Below, piece by piece: positions 53,062 to 60,781 of a stretch of DNA of 64,000 nucleotides. The position numbers and the translations under genes are program-made. The notes beneath the pieces were generated by a model. It saw nothing but the letters and a program-made list of their open reading frames with translations. It did no database searches and was not told the DNA's origin. This DNA is from DASSBG01 sp963800395 (lineage in GTDB: Bacteria > Pseudomonadota > Gammaproteobacteria > Xanthomonadales > Rhodanobacteraceae): NCBI GenBank assembly GCA_963800395.1, contig CAWDBD010000002.1, positions 186,001-250,000 on the forward strand, read 5' to 3'. Each line of letters opens with the position of its first letter. The stretch's first letter is position 1.

Positions 53062-53085
53062 GGCCGCCCTTCCTGGCGGTTTTTT
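53062..53085 (+). terminator. Terminator-like hairpin directly before the beta-helix gene, copy A
   Basis: Stem CCGCC/GGCGG (53064-53068 with 53075-53079), 6-nt loop and six T, ending 14 nt before the start codon; GGAG of the ribosome site follows directly. The same hairpin is kept at 58071-58092 before copy B. Confidence 0.65.
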
Positions 53086-53099
53086 GCATGGAGTAAGAC

Positions 53100-55148
53100 A
53101 TGAAATCTGCAATCCCTGTACTTGCATGCGCACTTTTGTTGTCGGTCTTGAGCCTGCCAGTGAAGGCGACCACGCGCACCTGGCCGGGCGCTGCGCCATG
53201 CAATACCACCTTGCAAGCGTGTATCAGCGCCTCGGCCGATGGCGACTACCTCAATATCGCCAGCAACGGGCCGATTGACGAGGATCTCACGGTCTACGAG
53301 ACCAGCCTGACGCTGCGTGCGGCCAACGGCTACCATCCTGAGGTGGCTGCGGGCCGGCGTATCTGGCTGAACTCCTCGTCCTCTACCGGCGATCTCACGA
53401 TGCGATTGAGCGGCATCCGTTTGCGGGATGGTTATGTAGCGGTCTACTACCGCGGGACCGGTACCGCCAACTACGATCTGCGCGATCTGGATGCCAGCTC
53501 GATTGTGGTCGAGGCGGACCCGGGCAGCGTGGTCAATTTCACCGCCTACAACAACCGTATTCGCGGCACTTCGGGTGGCTTGAATGGTGGTCTGCTGCGG
53601 CTGAGCAATGACGGTGCCGAACTGAACGCCCAGCTGCTGTTCAACCGGATTTCAACCACCGAATCGGGTTGGGTCGACGGCTCGGGAATCCTGGCCAGCG
53701 TCATCAACGGTGGCACGGGAACGATAGCGGCCCTTGGCAATACCGTGCATGGCAGCTTTTCGAGGGCCGGCATTTTCGTTTCCGAGGGTCTGTTTGCCAG
53801 CACCACAAGTAATGTGGTGACTCGCCTGTACAGCAATGTTGTTGTTTGCGGCGGCGGCTCGTCAGTCGGTCGCGGGATCGGGCTCACAGTCAACAATGGC
53901 AGCATCGACGGTCAGGTGATCAACAACACGGTCACCGAATGCTACAGCGGTATTGATGCCAACCAGTGGAATTCCGGCGGCTCGGGAGCAGCGATTTCTG
54001 GTCAGGCAAGCAACAATGTCCTGCTCGCCGGCTACGGCCTGTTTCTGACGCCATCGTTGACCACCAGCTTCAGCAACGACTACAACCTGATCAATGCCAC
54101 GCACATCACCAATGGCGGCTTTGCGCTGGGCAGCCACACCATCACGGCGCCGGCCAAGCTGGTGTCGTCCGGGATACCTCGGCTGACGGCCGCTTCGCCA
54201 GCAGTGGATGCTGCAGATAACGCGCTGCTGGGCCTCGGTCTGGCGTTCAACAACCTGCCTGCGCTGGACGCGGACGGCCTGCGTCGATTCAAGGGGCCTG
54301 GCAGCCCGCATGCTGATATCGGTGCCTACGAGTACGGCGACATGAGTTTCATGCATACCGCCAGTAGCCCGTCCAATTCCCATATCAGCTCCATCTACAA
54401 TCCGATTACCGACGGTGACAGTTCGCTGGATATCTTTGCCACGCCGAACTACGACGCCGGTGGCGCCGGTGCCAGCGTATCCAACAACAACCCGTTCGGC
54501 AGCTGGTATTCCGGCGGGCACTGGACGCTGTTCAACGAGGCGACTGCGGTGAATGTCCCTTCCAGCGCTCATTTCAATGTCTTTGTGCCGGGCAAGGGCG
54601 ATGGCGTATTCCGTCATGTTGCCAGTTCCGGAAACATCAATACCTGGTCCACCCAGCTGGATGATGCCAGTGTCAATGACAAGTCGGATCGCATCGTGCT
54701 GGTGAACCAGAACTACACCGCAGGCCCCCATTACAATGCGCATCCGGTCGGCGTGTACTATTTTGCATTTGGTGGCCCGGGGGCATGGTTCGTGGCCAAT
54801 CTGGACAAACTGGCTTCGGGTGGCGATATCCCGGTCGGTGCGGGATTCAGCATCTACGCCCAGCAGCCCAGTCCGAATGCCTTCAGAGTCACGCAGTCGA
54901 GCACGGGCCAGATACTTGTTCTTGATCACCCGCTACTCAATGGCACACCGTGTGCCCGGTTTGCCGTTACGCGAATGCTGGGTAGCAGTGCCGTCAGCGG
55001 AAATTTTGACCTCGAATATTTCGGAGGCCACTGGAGGATTTGGTCCTATACCAGCCCCATCCCTGCCGGTGACCAGTTCAATGTGGTTGTCGATCCGGGA
55101 CAGGTTGAAGCATGTACCGACGTGATTTTCGCCGATCCGTTCGAATAG
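53100..55148 (+). CDS. Secreted beta-helix surface protein, copy A
   Basis: 682 residues. Signal peptide to about residue 23 (LSLPVKA). Residues 30-370 look like a right-handed parallel beta-helix (repeated short N/G-rich strands: GNTVHGSFSRAGIFVSEGLF, NNTVTECYSGIDANQWNSGG). Residues about 370-412 (ASPAVDAAD...DADGLRRFKGPGSPHADIGAYEYG) match the choice-of-anchor Q pattern that closes such helices. Then follow three related 75-100-residue modules (FMHTASS..., VFRHVASSG..., HPLLNGTPCARFAVTR...), each ending in a FNV or FSI strand and resembling DUF7452. It ends TDVIFADPFE. GGAG precedes the ATG. Probably an extracellular or surface-attached carbohydrate-binding or lyase-like protein; no catalytic residues recognised. 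The gene lies 113 bp after tRNA-Lys. The following 317 bp (55149-55465) hold a conserved hairpin (GCAGCCC/GGGCTGC, 55163-55183) also found after copy B; beyond that I see no feature. Confidence 0.8.
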   Translation: MKSAIPVLACALLLSVLSLPVKATTRTWPGAAPCNTTLQACISASADGDYLNIASNGPIDEDLTVYETSLTLRAANGYHPEVAAGRRIWLNSSSSTGDLTMRLSGIRLRDGYVAVYYRGTGTANYDLRDLDASSIVVEADPGSVVNFTAYNNRIRGTSGGLNGGLLRLSNDGAELNAQLLFNRISTTESGWVDGSGILASVINGGTGTIAALGNTVHGSFSRAGIFVSEGLFASTTSNVVTRLYSNVVVCGGGSSVGRGIGLTVNNGSIDGQVINNTVTECYSGIDANQWNSGGSGAAISGQASNNVLLAGYGLFLTPSLTTSFSNDYNLINATHITNGGFALGSHTITAPAKLVSSGIPRLTAASPAVDAADNALLGLGLAFNNLPALDADGLRRFKGPGSPHADIGAYEYGDMSFMHTASSPSNSHISSIYNPITDGDSSLDIFATPNYDAGGAGASVSNNNPFGSWYSGGHWTLFNEATAVNVPSSAHFNVFVPGKGDGVFRHVASSGNINTWSTQLDDASVNDKSDRIVLVNQNYTAGPHYNAHPVGVYYFAFGGPGAWFVANLDKLASGGDIPVGAGFSIYAQQPSPNAFRVTQSSTGQILVLDHPLLNGTPCARFAVTRMLGSSAVSGNFDLEYFGGHWRIWSYTSPIPAGDQFNVVVDPGQVEACTDVIFADPFE

Positions 55149-56246
55149 CCCTGCATTGCCTGCAGCCCGCAGATCGGGCTGCCTGTGCCTCGCCGCCATG
55201 CTGCACTTCATTTTGCGCAGCATCGCGGAGACCCTGGACAGGCACGCGCACCGTGTGCGGCTGGTGTGAGAGTGATCGGCGTGGTCGCGGTCTGGTCAGG
55301 CAAGTTGATGTCTTGTGCCCGTCGACGCAGACTGCGAGAATTTGCTCGAAGCCGCATATTGCGGTGGTTGAACGTGTCCGGTTGCACTTCAGGCTTCGTC
55401 TACGCTCATGTCAGGGGCTGGTTCGGGGTCCTTTTGGGGGCCTTTAGAGAGTATTCGTCATACTGGTGACAGCCATGAAATCAGCCAAATGGATATTCGG
55501 CAGCGTGCTCATTGCGTCCTGTACTGCGCTGATTTTTTCGTTATGGACCCGTGTTTCTGCTGAAGCCCAGGCTGACCGTATCGGAGCTGCGATCAGCAGC
55601 AGCCTAGTGGTCGAAGCTGAGGCCACGCAAAAGGTGTCTGCAAGAAGTGCGGTTTCGACAACCCATGCCGAGGCCGAGCGTAGCCATGCCCGGCCGGCAA
55701 GTCCGGCTATTCATGTCTCTTTACCTCCACCAGGTACGCCGTGGCAAAAGGTTCATGAGTTGCTGATTGATAAGGCGAACGCTGGCAGCAAGGCCGCTTC
55801 CGACAGGCTCTATGAGGATACAGTGGGGTGCATGCACTACATCGCGCTTGCTGAAACGATACAAAGTGCTTTGGCCACGAACCAGGACGTATCCGACCTG
55901 ACCAAATCGCAGATTGCACGCGAGCTGGAGAGCAATGCGGCGCAGAGGCAAGTATTGGACAAAAACGCTGAATCCTGTGCTGGTGTAACTCGCCAGCAAC
56001 TTGTTGGTGCCTTGTATCCTGTCCTGCTGGCGGCGGCGGTTAATGGCAATCGTAGTGCTGCTGTCTGCTATGCGTCCGGTGCGTATGGAAAACCTTCGTC
56101 TGATGCGCATGCAAACGATGCTCTTGCGAGATGGGCGGACCGTTCGCTTGGCTTCATGCGTGAAGGGCTGCGTCGTGGGGATTGGAAAATGGTTTCCCTC
56201 ATGATCGACTATTTCAATCCCGATACGCTCTATGTGCCGCTTGGAG

Positions 56247-57627
56247 GAGCTATTGTCAAATCTGGTGTATGGCGATCAAGCGGCGACCGCTTCTGATTGA
56301 TCGGTGACTTGTTCTCCATCCCGGAACCGGACGTTGTCGACGACCAGTTCCAGTTTCTTGAACCCGCGGATTTTTCTCCAGCGCTTCTCGGCGCTCTGGA
56401 GCAATTTGAAGACCATCGCCAAGGTCGTGTCACGCGAGCCGCAGCTGCGGCTGCGCTTGGTGCGCAGGCGGACTGTGGCAAAGGTCGATTCGATCGGATT
56501 GCTGGTGCGGATGTGCACCCAGTGCTCGGCCGGAAAGTCGTAGAACGCCAGCAGACTGTCTCGGTCCTTGGCCAGGCATTGCATGGCCTTGGGGTATTTG
56601 GCCTGGTAGCGCGCCAGCGTTCGATCGAAGGCGGCATTGGCGGCTTGCCGTGTCTCGGCCATCCAGATGTCGTGCAAGTCGGCCTTGACCTTTGCTTGCA
56701 TGGCCTTGGGCAGCTTGTTGAGTACGTTGCCCGTCTTGTGAACCCAGCAACGCTGGTGGCGCGTCTCGGGGTAGACCCTGGCCAAGGCCGACCAGAATCC
56801 CAGCGCACCATCGCCCGTGGCCAGCTTGGGTGGCACCTCAAGGCCGCGGTGGCGTAGCCCGGTGAGCACTTCGTTCCAGCTTTTCTCCGACTCCCGGTAG
56901 CCGTCTTCCACGGCGACCAGCTCTTTGCGCCCATGCTCGGTGACGCCGATGATGACCAGCAGACACAGCTTGTCATCCATGCGCACATTGCTGTACACGC
57001 CATCGGCCCACCAGTACACGTAGCGGCGGTCCGACAGATCCCGTGTGCGCCAGTCGGCGTGCTCGGCGCTCCACTTGGCCTTCAGCCGCGAGATGGTGTT
57101 GGCCGACAGCCCCTTGGCCTGCTCGCCCAGCAGCGCCGAAAGCGCCTCCTGGTAGTCGCCGGTGGACACGCCTTTGAGATACAGCCAGGGAATCAGTTCG
57201 TCCATGCTGCGCGCCCGCTTCAGGTAGGGCGGCAGCAGGCTGCTGTTGAAACAAGCGCCCTGGCCGCGCCGGTCGCGCACCTTGGGCACCTTGATGCCCA
57301 CATCACCGATCCCGGTCTGCACGGTACGTGGCGGCAGGTGGCCGTTGCGCACGACCGCCTTGCGGCCATCGTCAAGGCGCGCATCGTCATACCCGGCCAG
57401 AAAGCTGGCGAGCTCGGCCTCAACGGCCTTGCCAATCAGGTCGCGCGCGCCTTCCCGCAGCAGCGCGTGCAACGGATCGGTGTCCTCGGGTTCTGGTTGT
57501 GAAAGAGCTTGCAGGGTAGGATGAGGCATGGCGTACTCCTTTTTGCTGGTTGTGATCGTCGTGGTGATCAACCAGCAGGGTACGCCATACTTCTATCTCG
57601 TCCATACACCAGAAATGAGCTTAGCTC
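56247..57627 (-). mobile_element. IS256-family insertion sequence, 1381 bp, complete
   Basis: Terminal inverted repeats of 26 bp at 56247-56272 and 57602-57627 match at 21 positions and share TCTGGTGTATGG. A 9-bp target duplication CGCTTGGAG flanks it (56238-56246 and 57628-57636), as expected for the family (8-9 bp). One intact transposase gene on the reverse strand. Confidence 0.95.
56276..57529 (-). CDS. IS256-family transposase
   Basis: 417 residues from ATG at 57529, which has a perfect AAGGAG nine bases upstream; the frame is open 14 codons further. Transposase_mut-type sequence: N-terminal DNA-binding part (HALLREGARDLIGKAVEAELASFL), GYDDARLDDGRKAVVRNGHLPPR, and the DDE core with WWADGVYSNVR (first Asp), ATGDGALGFWSAL (second Asp), HQRCWVHKTGNVLNKLPK (the C-x2-H signature) and NPIESTFATVRLRT (Glu). 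No stop or frameshift, so the element is probably active. Confidence 0.95.
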   Translation of the reverse strand: MPHPTLQALSQPEPEDTDPLHALLREGARDLIGKAVEAELASFLAGYDDARLDDGRKAVVRNGHLPPRTVQTGIGDVGIKVPKVRDRRGQGACFNSSLLPPYLKRARSMDELIPWLYLKGVSTGDYQEALSALLGEQAKGLSANTISRLKAKWSAEHADWRTRDLSDRRYVYWWADGVYSNVRMDDKLCLLVIIGVTEHGRKELVAVEDGYRESEKSWNEVLTGLRHRGLEVPPKLATGDGALGFWSALARVYPETRHQRCWVHKTGNVLNKLPKAMQAKVKADLHDIWMAETRQAANAAFDRTLARYQAKYPKAMQCLAKDRDSLLAFYDFPAEHWVHIRTSNPIESTFATVRLRTKRSRSCGSRDTTLAMVFKLLQSAEKRWRKIRGFKKLELVVDNVRFRDGEQVTDQSEAVAA

Positions 57628-57954
57628 CGCTTGGAGGGGTTGAGCAGTGGCAGGACGTTCAATTTCACAAGGATGCTTTTCTTGCCTACAAGCTCATACT
57701 TCTAAAAAGAATTGGTGCTCGTGTCGCTGGAGATTCGAGCGACCAGCACCGCATGGATTCGTTCGCTTCGGAGATGTTGCAGCGCCATCCCCTATCGGAT
57801 AGGCAAGTTGGCGGCGCGCAAACTTGGGCGGAACAGACCTACCAGCAATACTTTGCTGGGCACCCCTGGCTTGGTGGCTCCACCATGTCGCTTTGCGTCG
57901 AAGGTAATTGAAGCCAGCGCCAGCAGCGGCCCATTGGTGTACTCGATAGCTTCC

Positions 57955-57994
57955 AATCCATTGGTCGAAGGTTCGATCCCTTCACGGCCCACCA
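57955..57994 (+). pseudogene. tRNA-Lys 3' fragment (40 nt)
   Basis: Identical to nt 52948-52987 of the intact tRNA-Lys, from the end of the anticodon loop through CCA. The 5' half is missing, so it cannot make a tRNA. It forms the left edge of the second duplication copy; identity runs three bases further, to 57997. Confidence 0.92.
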
Positions 57995-58070
57995 TTTCCC
58001 CAAAGGTGCAGACTCTTTTTGCCGGCTGCTGTCCCTTGGCGGTGCATTTTTGCGTTTTGACTTCATGAGG

Positions 58071-58092
58071 CCGCCTTTTCCTGGCGGTTTTT
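58071..58092 (+). terminator. Terminator-like hairpin directly before the beta-helix gene, copy B
   Basis: Stem CCGCC/GGCGG (58071-58075 with 58083-58087) and five T, 13 nt before the start codon. Loop sequence differs slightly from copy A but stem and T-tract are kept. Confidence 0.65.
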
Positions 58093-58105
58093 GATGGAGT
58101 AAGAC

Positions 58106-60166
58106 ATGAAGTCTGCAATCCCTGTACTTGCATGTGCACTGGTGTTGTCGGCCTTGAGCCTGCCAGTGAAGGCCGCGACGCGCATCTGGCCGGGCGCTGC
58201 GCCGTGCAACACCACCTTGCAAGCCTGTATCGATGGTGCCAGCAATGGCGATTCCATCAATATTCAGACCAGTCTGATCATTGATGAGAACCTGAACATC
58301 TACGACCGCAGCCTGACCGTTCGTGCGGCCAATGGCTACCATCCTCAACTGGCGGGCAATCACTGGATCTCGATCACGACGTCGACGACAGTCGGTGACA
58401 TCACGGCGCGGGTGTCAGGGATCACTTTGCTTTATGGCTATATCTACATCCGTTACAACGGCACCGGCACCGGGACCTACGAGGTGCGTGACATGTATGC
58501 CAACAAGATCACGCTGGAAGCGGCGAACGGCATTGTCGATGCCAGCGTCTACAACAATCGGGTCGTCGGGACGCCGTCCGGAATCAACGATGGCCTGGTT
58601 CGACTCAACAATCGCGGAGCGGAACTCAATGCCGAAGCCTACTTCAACCACGTCACAAGACTGACCAGAACGAATACCGACGGGGCAGGCATTTTCATCG
58701 ATGAGACAAACGGTGCCAGCGGTAAAATGAAGCTGCTGGGCAACGTAGTTCGCGGTGCATTTGATCGCGGCGGCATCTTCTTTTCGGAGGGTCTGTTCAG
58801 TTCGACACCCAGCACGTTCACTGGCTACGCCTACAGCAACGTCGTGGTTTGCGATCCCAGCGCTTCATTTCCTGGCCGTGGCGTGGGATTCACCGTAAAT
58901 GACGGCAGCATGACCGCGCAGGCGGTGAACAACACCGTATCGGGCTGCAACCGCGGTGTGACGGGATCACAATGGAATACTGGTGGGTCGAGTGCATCTA
59001 TCGACGGCGTCGTGTCAAGCAACCTGATTGTCGGAGCCGATTACGGGCTTTCCCTGAATTCCGGACTGACCTCTGGCGTGACCAATGACTACAACCTGAT
59101 CAATGCCACCCACACCACCAACGGCGGCTTCGTGTTGGGCAGCCATACCATTACGGCTTCGGCAAAGTTGCTTTCTTCCGGCATCCCGAGACTCACTGCC
59201 GCTTCGCCTGCCATTGATGCCGGTGACAGCGCCACCCTCGGCTTCGGCTTGATTTTTGCCAATATGCCGGCGCTGGATGCCGACGGCCTGCGCCGCTACA
59301 AGGGGCCTGGCACTCCCAAGCCGGATATCGGCGCCTACGAATACGGCGACATGAGTTTCATGCATACCGCCAGTGCACCGTCCAATTCCCATATCAGCTC
59401 CATCTACAATCCGATTACCGACGGTGACAGTTCGCTGGATATCTTTGCCACGCCGAACTACGACGCCGGTGGCGCCGGTGCCAGCGTACCCAACAACAAC
59501 CCGTTCGGCAGTTGGTATTCCGGCGGGCACTGGACGCTTTTCAACGAGGCGACTGCGGTGGATGTCCCTGCCAGCGCGCATTTCAATATCTTCGTGCCGG
59601 GCAAGGGAGATGGCGTATTCCGTCATGTCGCCAGTTCCGGAAACATCAATACCTGGTCCACCCAGCTGGATGATGCCAGTGTCAATGACAAGTCGGATCG
59701 CATCGTGCTGGTGAACCAGAATTACACTGCAGGTCCCCATTACAATGCGCATCCGGTCGGCGTGTACTATTTTGCATTTGGTGGGCCGGGGGCATGGTTC
59801 GTGGCCAATCTGGACGAATTGGCTTCGGGCGGCGATATCCCGGTCGGTGCGGGATTCAGCATCTACGCGCAGCAGCCAAGTCCAAATGCGTTCCGCGTCA
59901 CCCAGTCGCTTGTCGGATCCTCCGAGCTGATCCTGGACCATCCGCTGCTCAACGATACGCCCTGCGCCCAAGTGGCGGTGACCCGCATGCTGGGCAGCAA
60001 TCCTGTCAGCGACAACTTCGATGTGTACTACAACTTCGGGTCCGGGCGTTGGAGGATATTTTCCTACGCCAGCACAATTGCGATTGGGGATCAGTTCAAC
60101 GTGCTGGTCAACCCGCGCCAAGTGGAACTGTGCACCGACGTGATTTTCGCCGATCCGTTCGAATAG
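58106..60166 (+). CDS. Secreted beta-helix surface protein, copy B
   Basis: 686 residues, paralogue of the protein at 53100. The signal peptide and first 45 residues are very similar, the beta-helix (about 45-370) is clearly diverged, the choice-of-anchor Q-like segment is similar, and residues about 418-602 differ from copy A at only six positions. The third C-terminal module is again diverged (HPLLNDTPCAQVAVTRMLGSNPVSDNF), and the tail TDVIFADPFE is identical. Same ribosome-site context (GATGGAGTAAGACATG). Role as for copy A: secreted, probably surface-attached, binding target unknown. No internal stops; both copies appear functional. Confidence 0.8.
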   Translation: MKSAIPVLACALVLSALSLPVKAATRIWPGAAPCNTTLQACIDGASNGDSINIQTSLIIDENLNIYDRSLTVRAANGYHPQLAGNHWISITTSTTVGDITARVSGITLLYGYIYIRYNGTGTGTYEVRDMYANKITLEAANGIVDASVYNNRVVGTPSGINDGLVRLNNRGAELNAEAYFNHVTRLTRTNTDGAGIFIDETNGASGKMKLLGNVVRGAFDRGGIFFSEGLFSSTPSTFTGYAYSNVVVCDPSASFPGRGVGFTVNDGSMTAQAVNNTVSGCNRGVTGSQWNTGGSSASIDGVVSSNLIVGADYGLSLNSGLTSGVTNDYNLINATHTTNGGFVLGSHTITASAKLLSSGIPRLTAASPAIDAGDSATLGFGLIFANMPALDADGLRRYKGPGTPKPDIGAYEYGDMSFMHTASAPSNSHISSIYNPITDGDSSLDIFATPNYDAGGAGASVPNNNPFGSWYSGGHWTLFNEATAVDVPASAHFNIFVPGKGDGVFRHVASSGNINTWSTQLDDASVNDKSDRIVLVNQNYTAGPHYNAHPVGVYYFAFGGPGAWFVANLDELASGGDIPVGAGFSIYAQQPSPNAFRVTQSLVGSSELILDHPLLNDTPCAQVAVTRMLGSNPVSDNFDVYYNFGSGRWRIFSYASTIAIGDQFNVLVNPRQVELCTDVIFADPFE

Positions 60167-60207
60167 CCATGCATTGCCTGCAGCCCGCAGATCGGGCTGC
60201 CTGTGGC

Positions 60208-60250
60208 TCGCCGCCATACCGCGCACCATGGCTGCGCGGTATGGCGGCGA
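60208..60250. repeat. Perfect 18-bp inverted repeat with 7-nt loop after copy B
   Basis: Arms 60208-60225 and 60233-60250 are fully complementary; loop CCATGGC. No T-tract follows. Copy A has only a weaker counterpart (GCCGCCATGCTGC region at about 55195). May terminate or stabilise the mRNA, or be a small palindromic element. The MITE-like element begins six bases later. Confidence 0.75.
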
Positions 60251-60255
60251 CCTTG

Positions 60256-60540
60256 GGACCCTCTGATTAACCCTGAGCAGGTGTCACCCATGGTGTCTGT
60301 TCGCAAGTCAAGACGCACTGGCGCAGGCAGGCTGGTGGCCTGTCAAGTCAGTGCAACGCAGAAATGTGGACAGACAGCATGGGCCCAACTTGTTGATTCT
60401 GAACGCGAAGGGTGACGTCCAGAAAGCCCGCATCCCGCGCCGCGCGGCTTGTCCAGGCAGCCCAGCCTGCACGGCGCCGCGCGACACGAACTGCGGACTT
60501 TCTGGACGTCATGCCACCTACTCAAGGAATAAGAGGGTCC
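60256..60540. mobile_element. MITE-like non-autonomous element, 285 bp
   Basis: Terminal inverted repeats begin GGACCCTCT and stay similar for about 30 bp (…ATT…CC…TGAG-AGGTG-CA), with CTTG directly duplicated on both sides (60252-60255 and 60541-60544). Inside is a roughly 100-bp imperfect palindrome (60413-60511) whose outer arms TGACGTCCAGAAAG match perfectly. No credible gene inside. The 4-bp duplication is compatible with the IS5 superfamily, but the parent IS is not identified. The flanking 60545-60781 stretch shows only a small CGGGGC-ATG-GCCCCG hairpin near 60654. Confidence 0.6.
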
Positions 60541-60781
60541 CTTGGACAAGGCCCGACACGACGACCTTGCGCGGCGTCTGAATGGGTTCCCGCAACAGCG
60601 TGCTGTCAGCTTGCTTGCCGGCCGGCAGTTTCTCCAATGAATTTCTGTTCTCGGGGCATGGCCCCGCATGCAGTCGACCGGTGAACCCGGGCCCGTCGCA
60701 CGGAACATGCCCAGGCTCGCAAGTCGGACCGATCGCTGCAAGGTATGTCAAGTTGCGCGATCCGAACCCGTCAGAGCCGAG

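Larger units (their letters stand above)
55466..57911 (+). pseudogene. Membrane-anchored protein gene disrupted by IS256-family insertion
   Basis: Two halves, 55466-56246 and 57637-57911, flank an insertion sequence. Removing the IS and one 9-bp target copy restores an open frame of 1056 bp (351 residues), joining ...TLYVPLGG to VEQWQDVQFHK... with no frameshift. The restored protein has an N-terminal TM/signal anchor (AKWIFGSVLIASCTALIFSLW), an Ala/Ser-rich linker and a soluble helical domain (PWQKVHELLIDKANAGSKAASDRL..., ...HPWLGGSTMSLCVEGN) with several Cys. I recall similar uncharacterised exported helical proteins in xanthomonads; no function known. An in-frame ATG at 55475 is an alternative start. 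The break is recent, judging by the perfect target repeats and absence of other lesions. Confidence 0.85.

Noticed and set aside
52800..53336. Reverse frame with GREGIEPSTNGL across tRNA-Lys (and its twin at 57792-58139)
   Set aside because: This peptide is the well-known false translation of the antisense strand of tRNA 3' ends. Its presence at both places only reflects the duplicated tRNA end.
52948..57997. Full integrative element or prophage
   Set aside because: att-like repeats exist, but no integrase, excisionase or phage gene lies between them; only the repeat structure can be claimed.
60413..60511. Integron attC site
   Set aside because: Size and palindrome are suggestive, but the RYYYAAC/GTTRRRY core boxes are missing and no cassette gene is next to it.
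60343..60751. Small reverse-strand frames in the MITE-like region
   Set aside because: Low-complexity Arg/Pro/Cys-rich translations across inverted repeats, no ribosome site.
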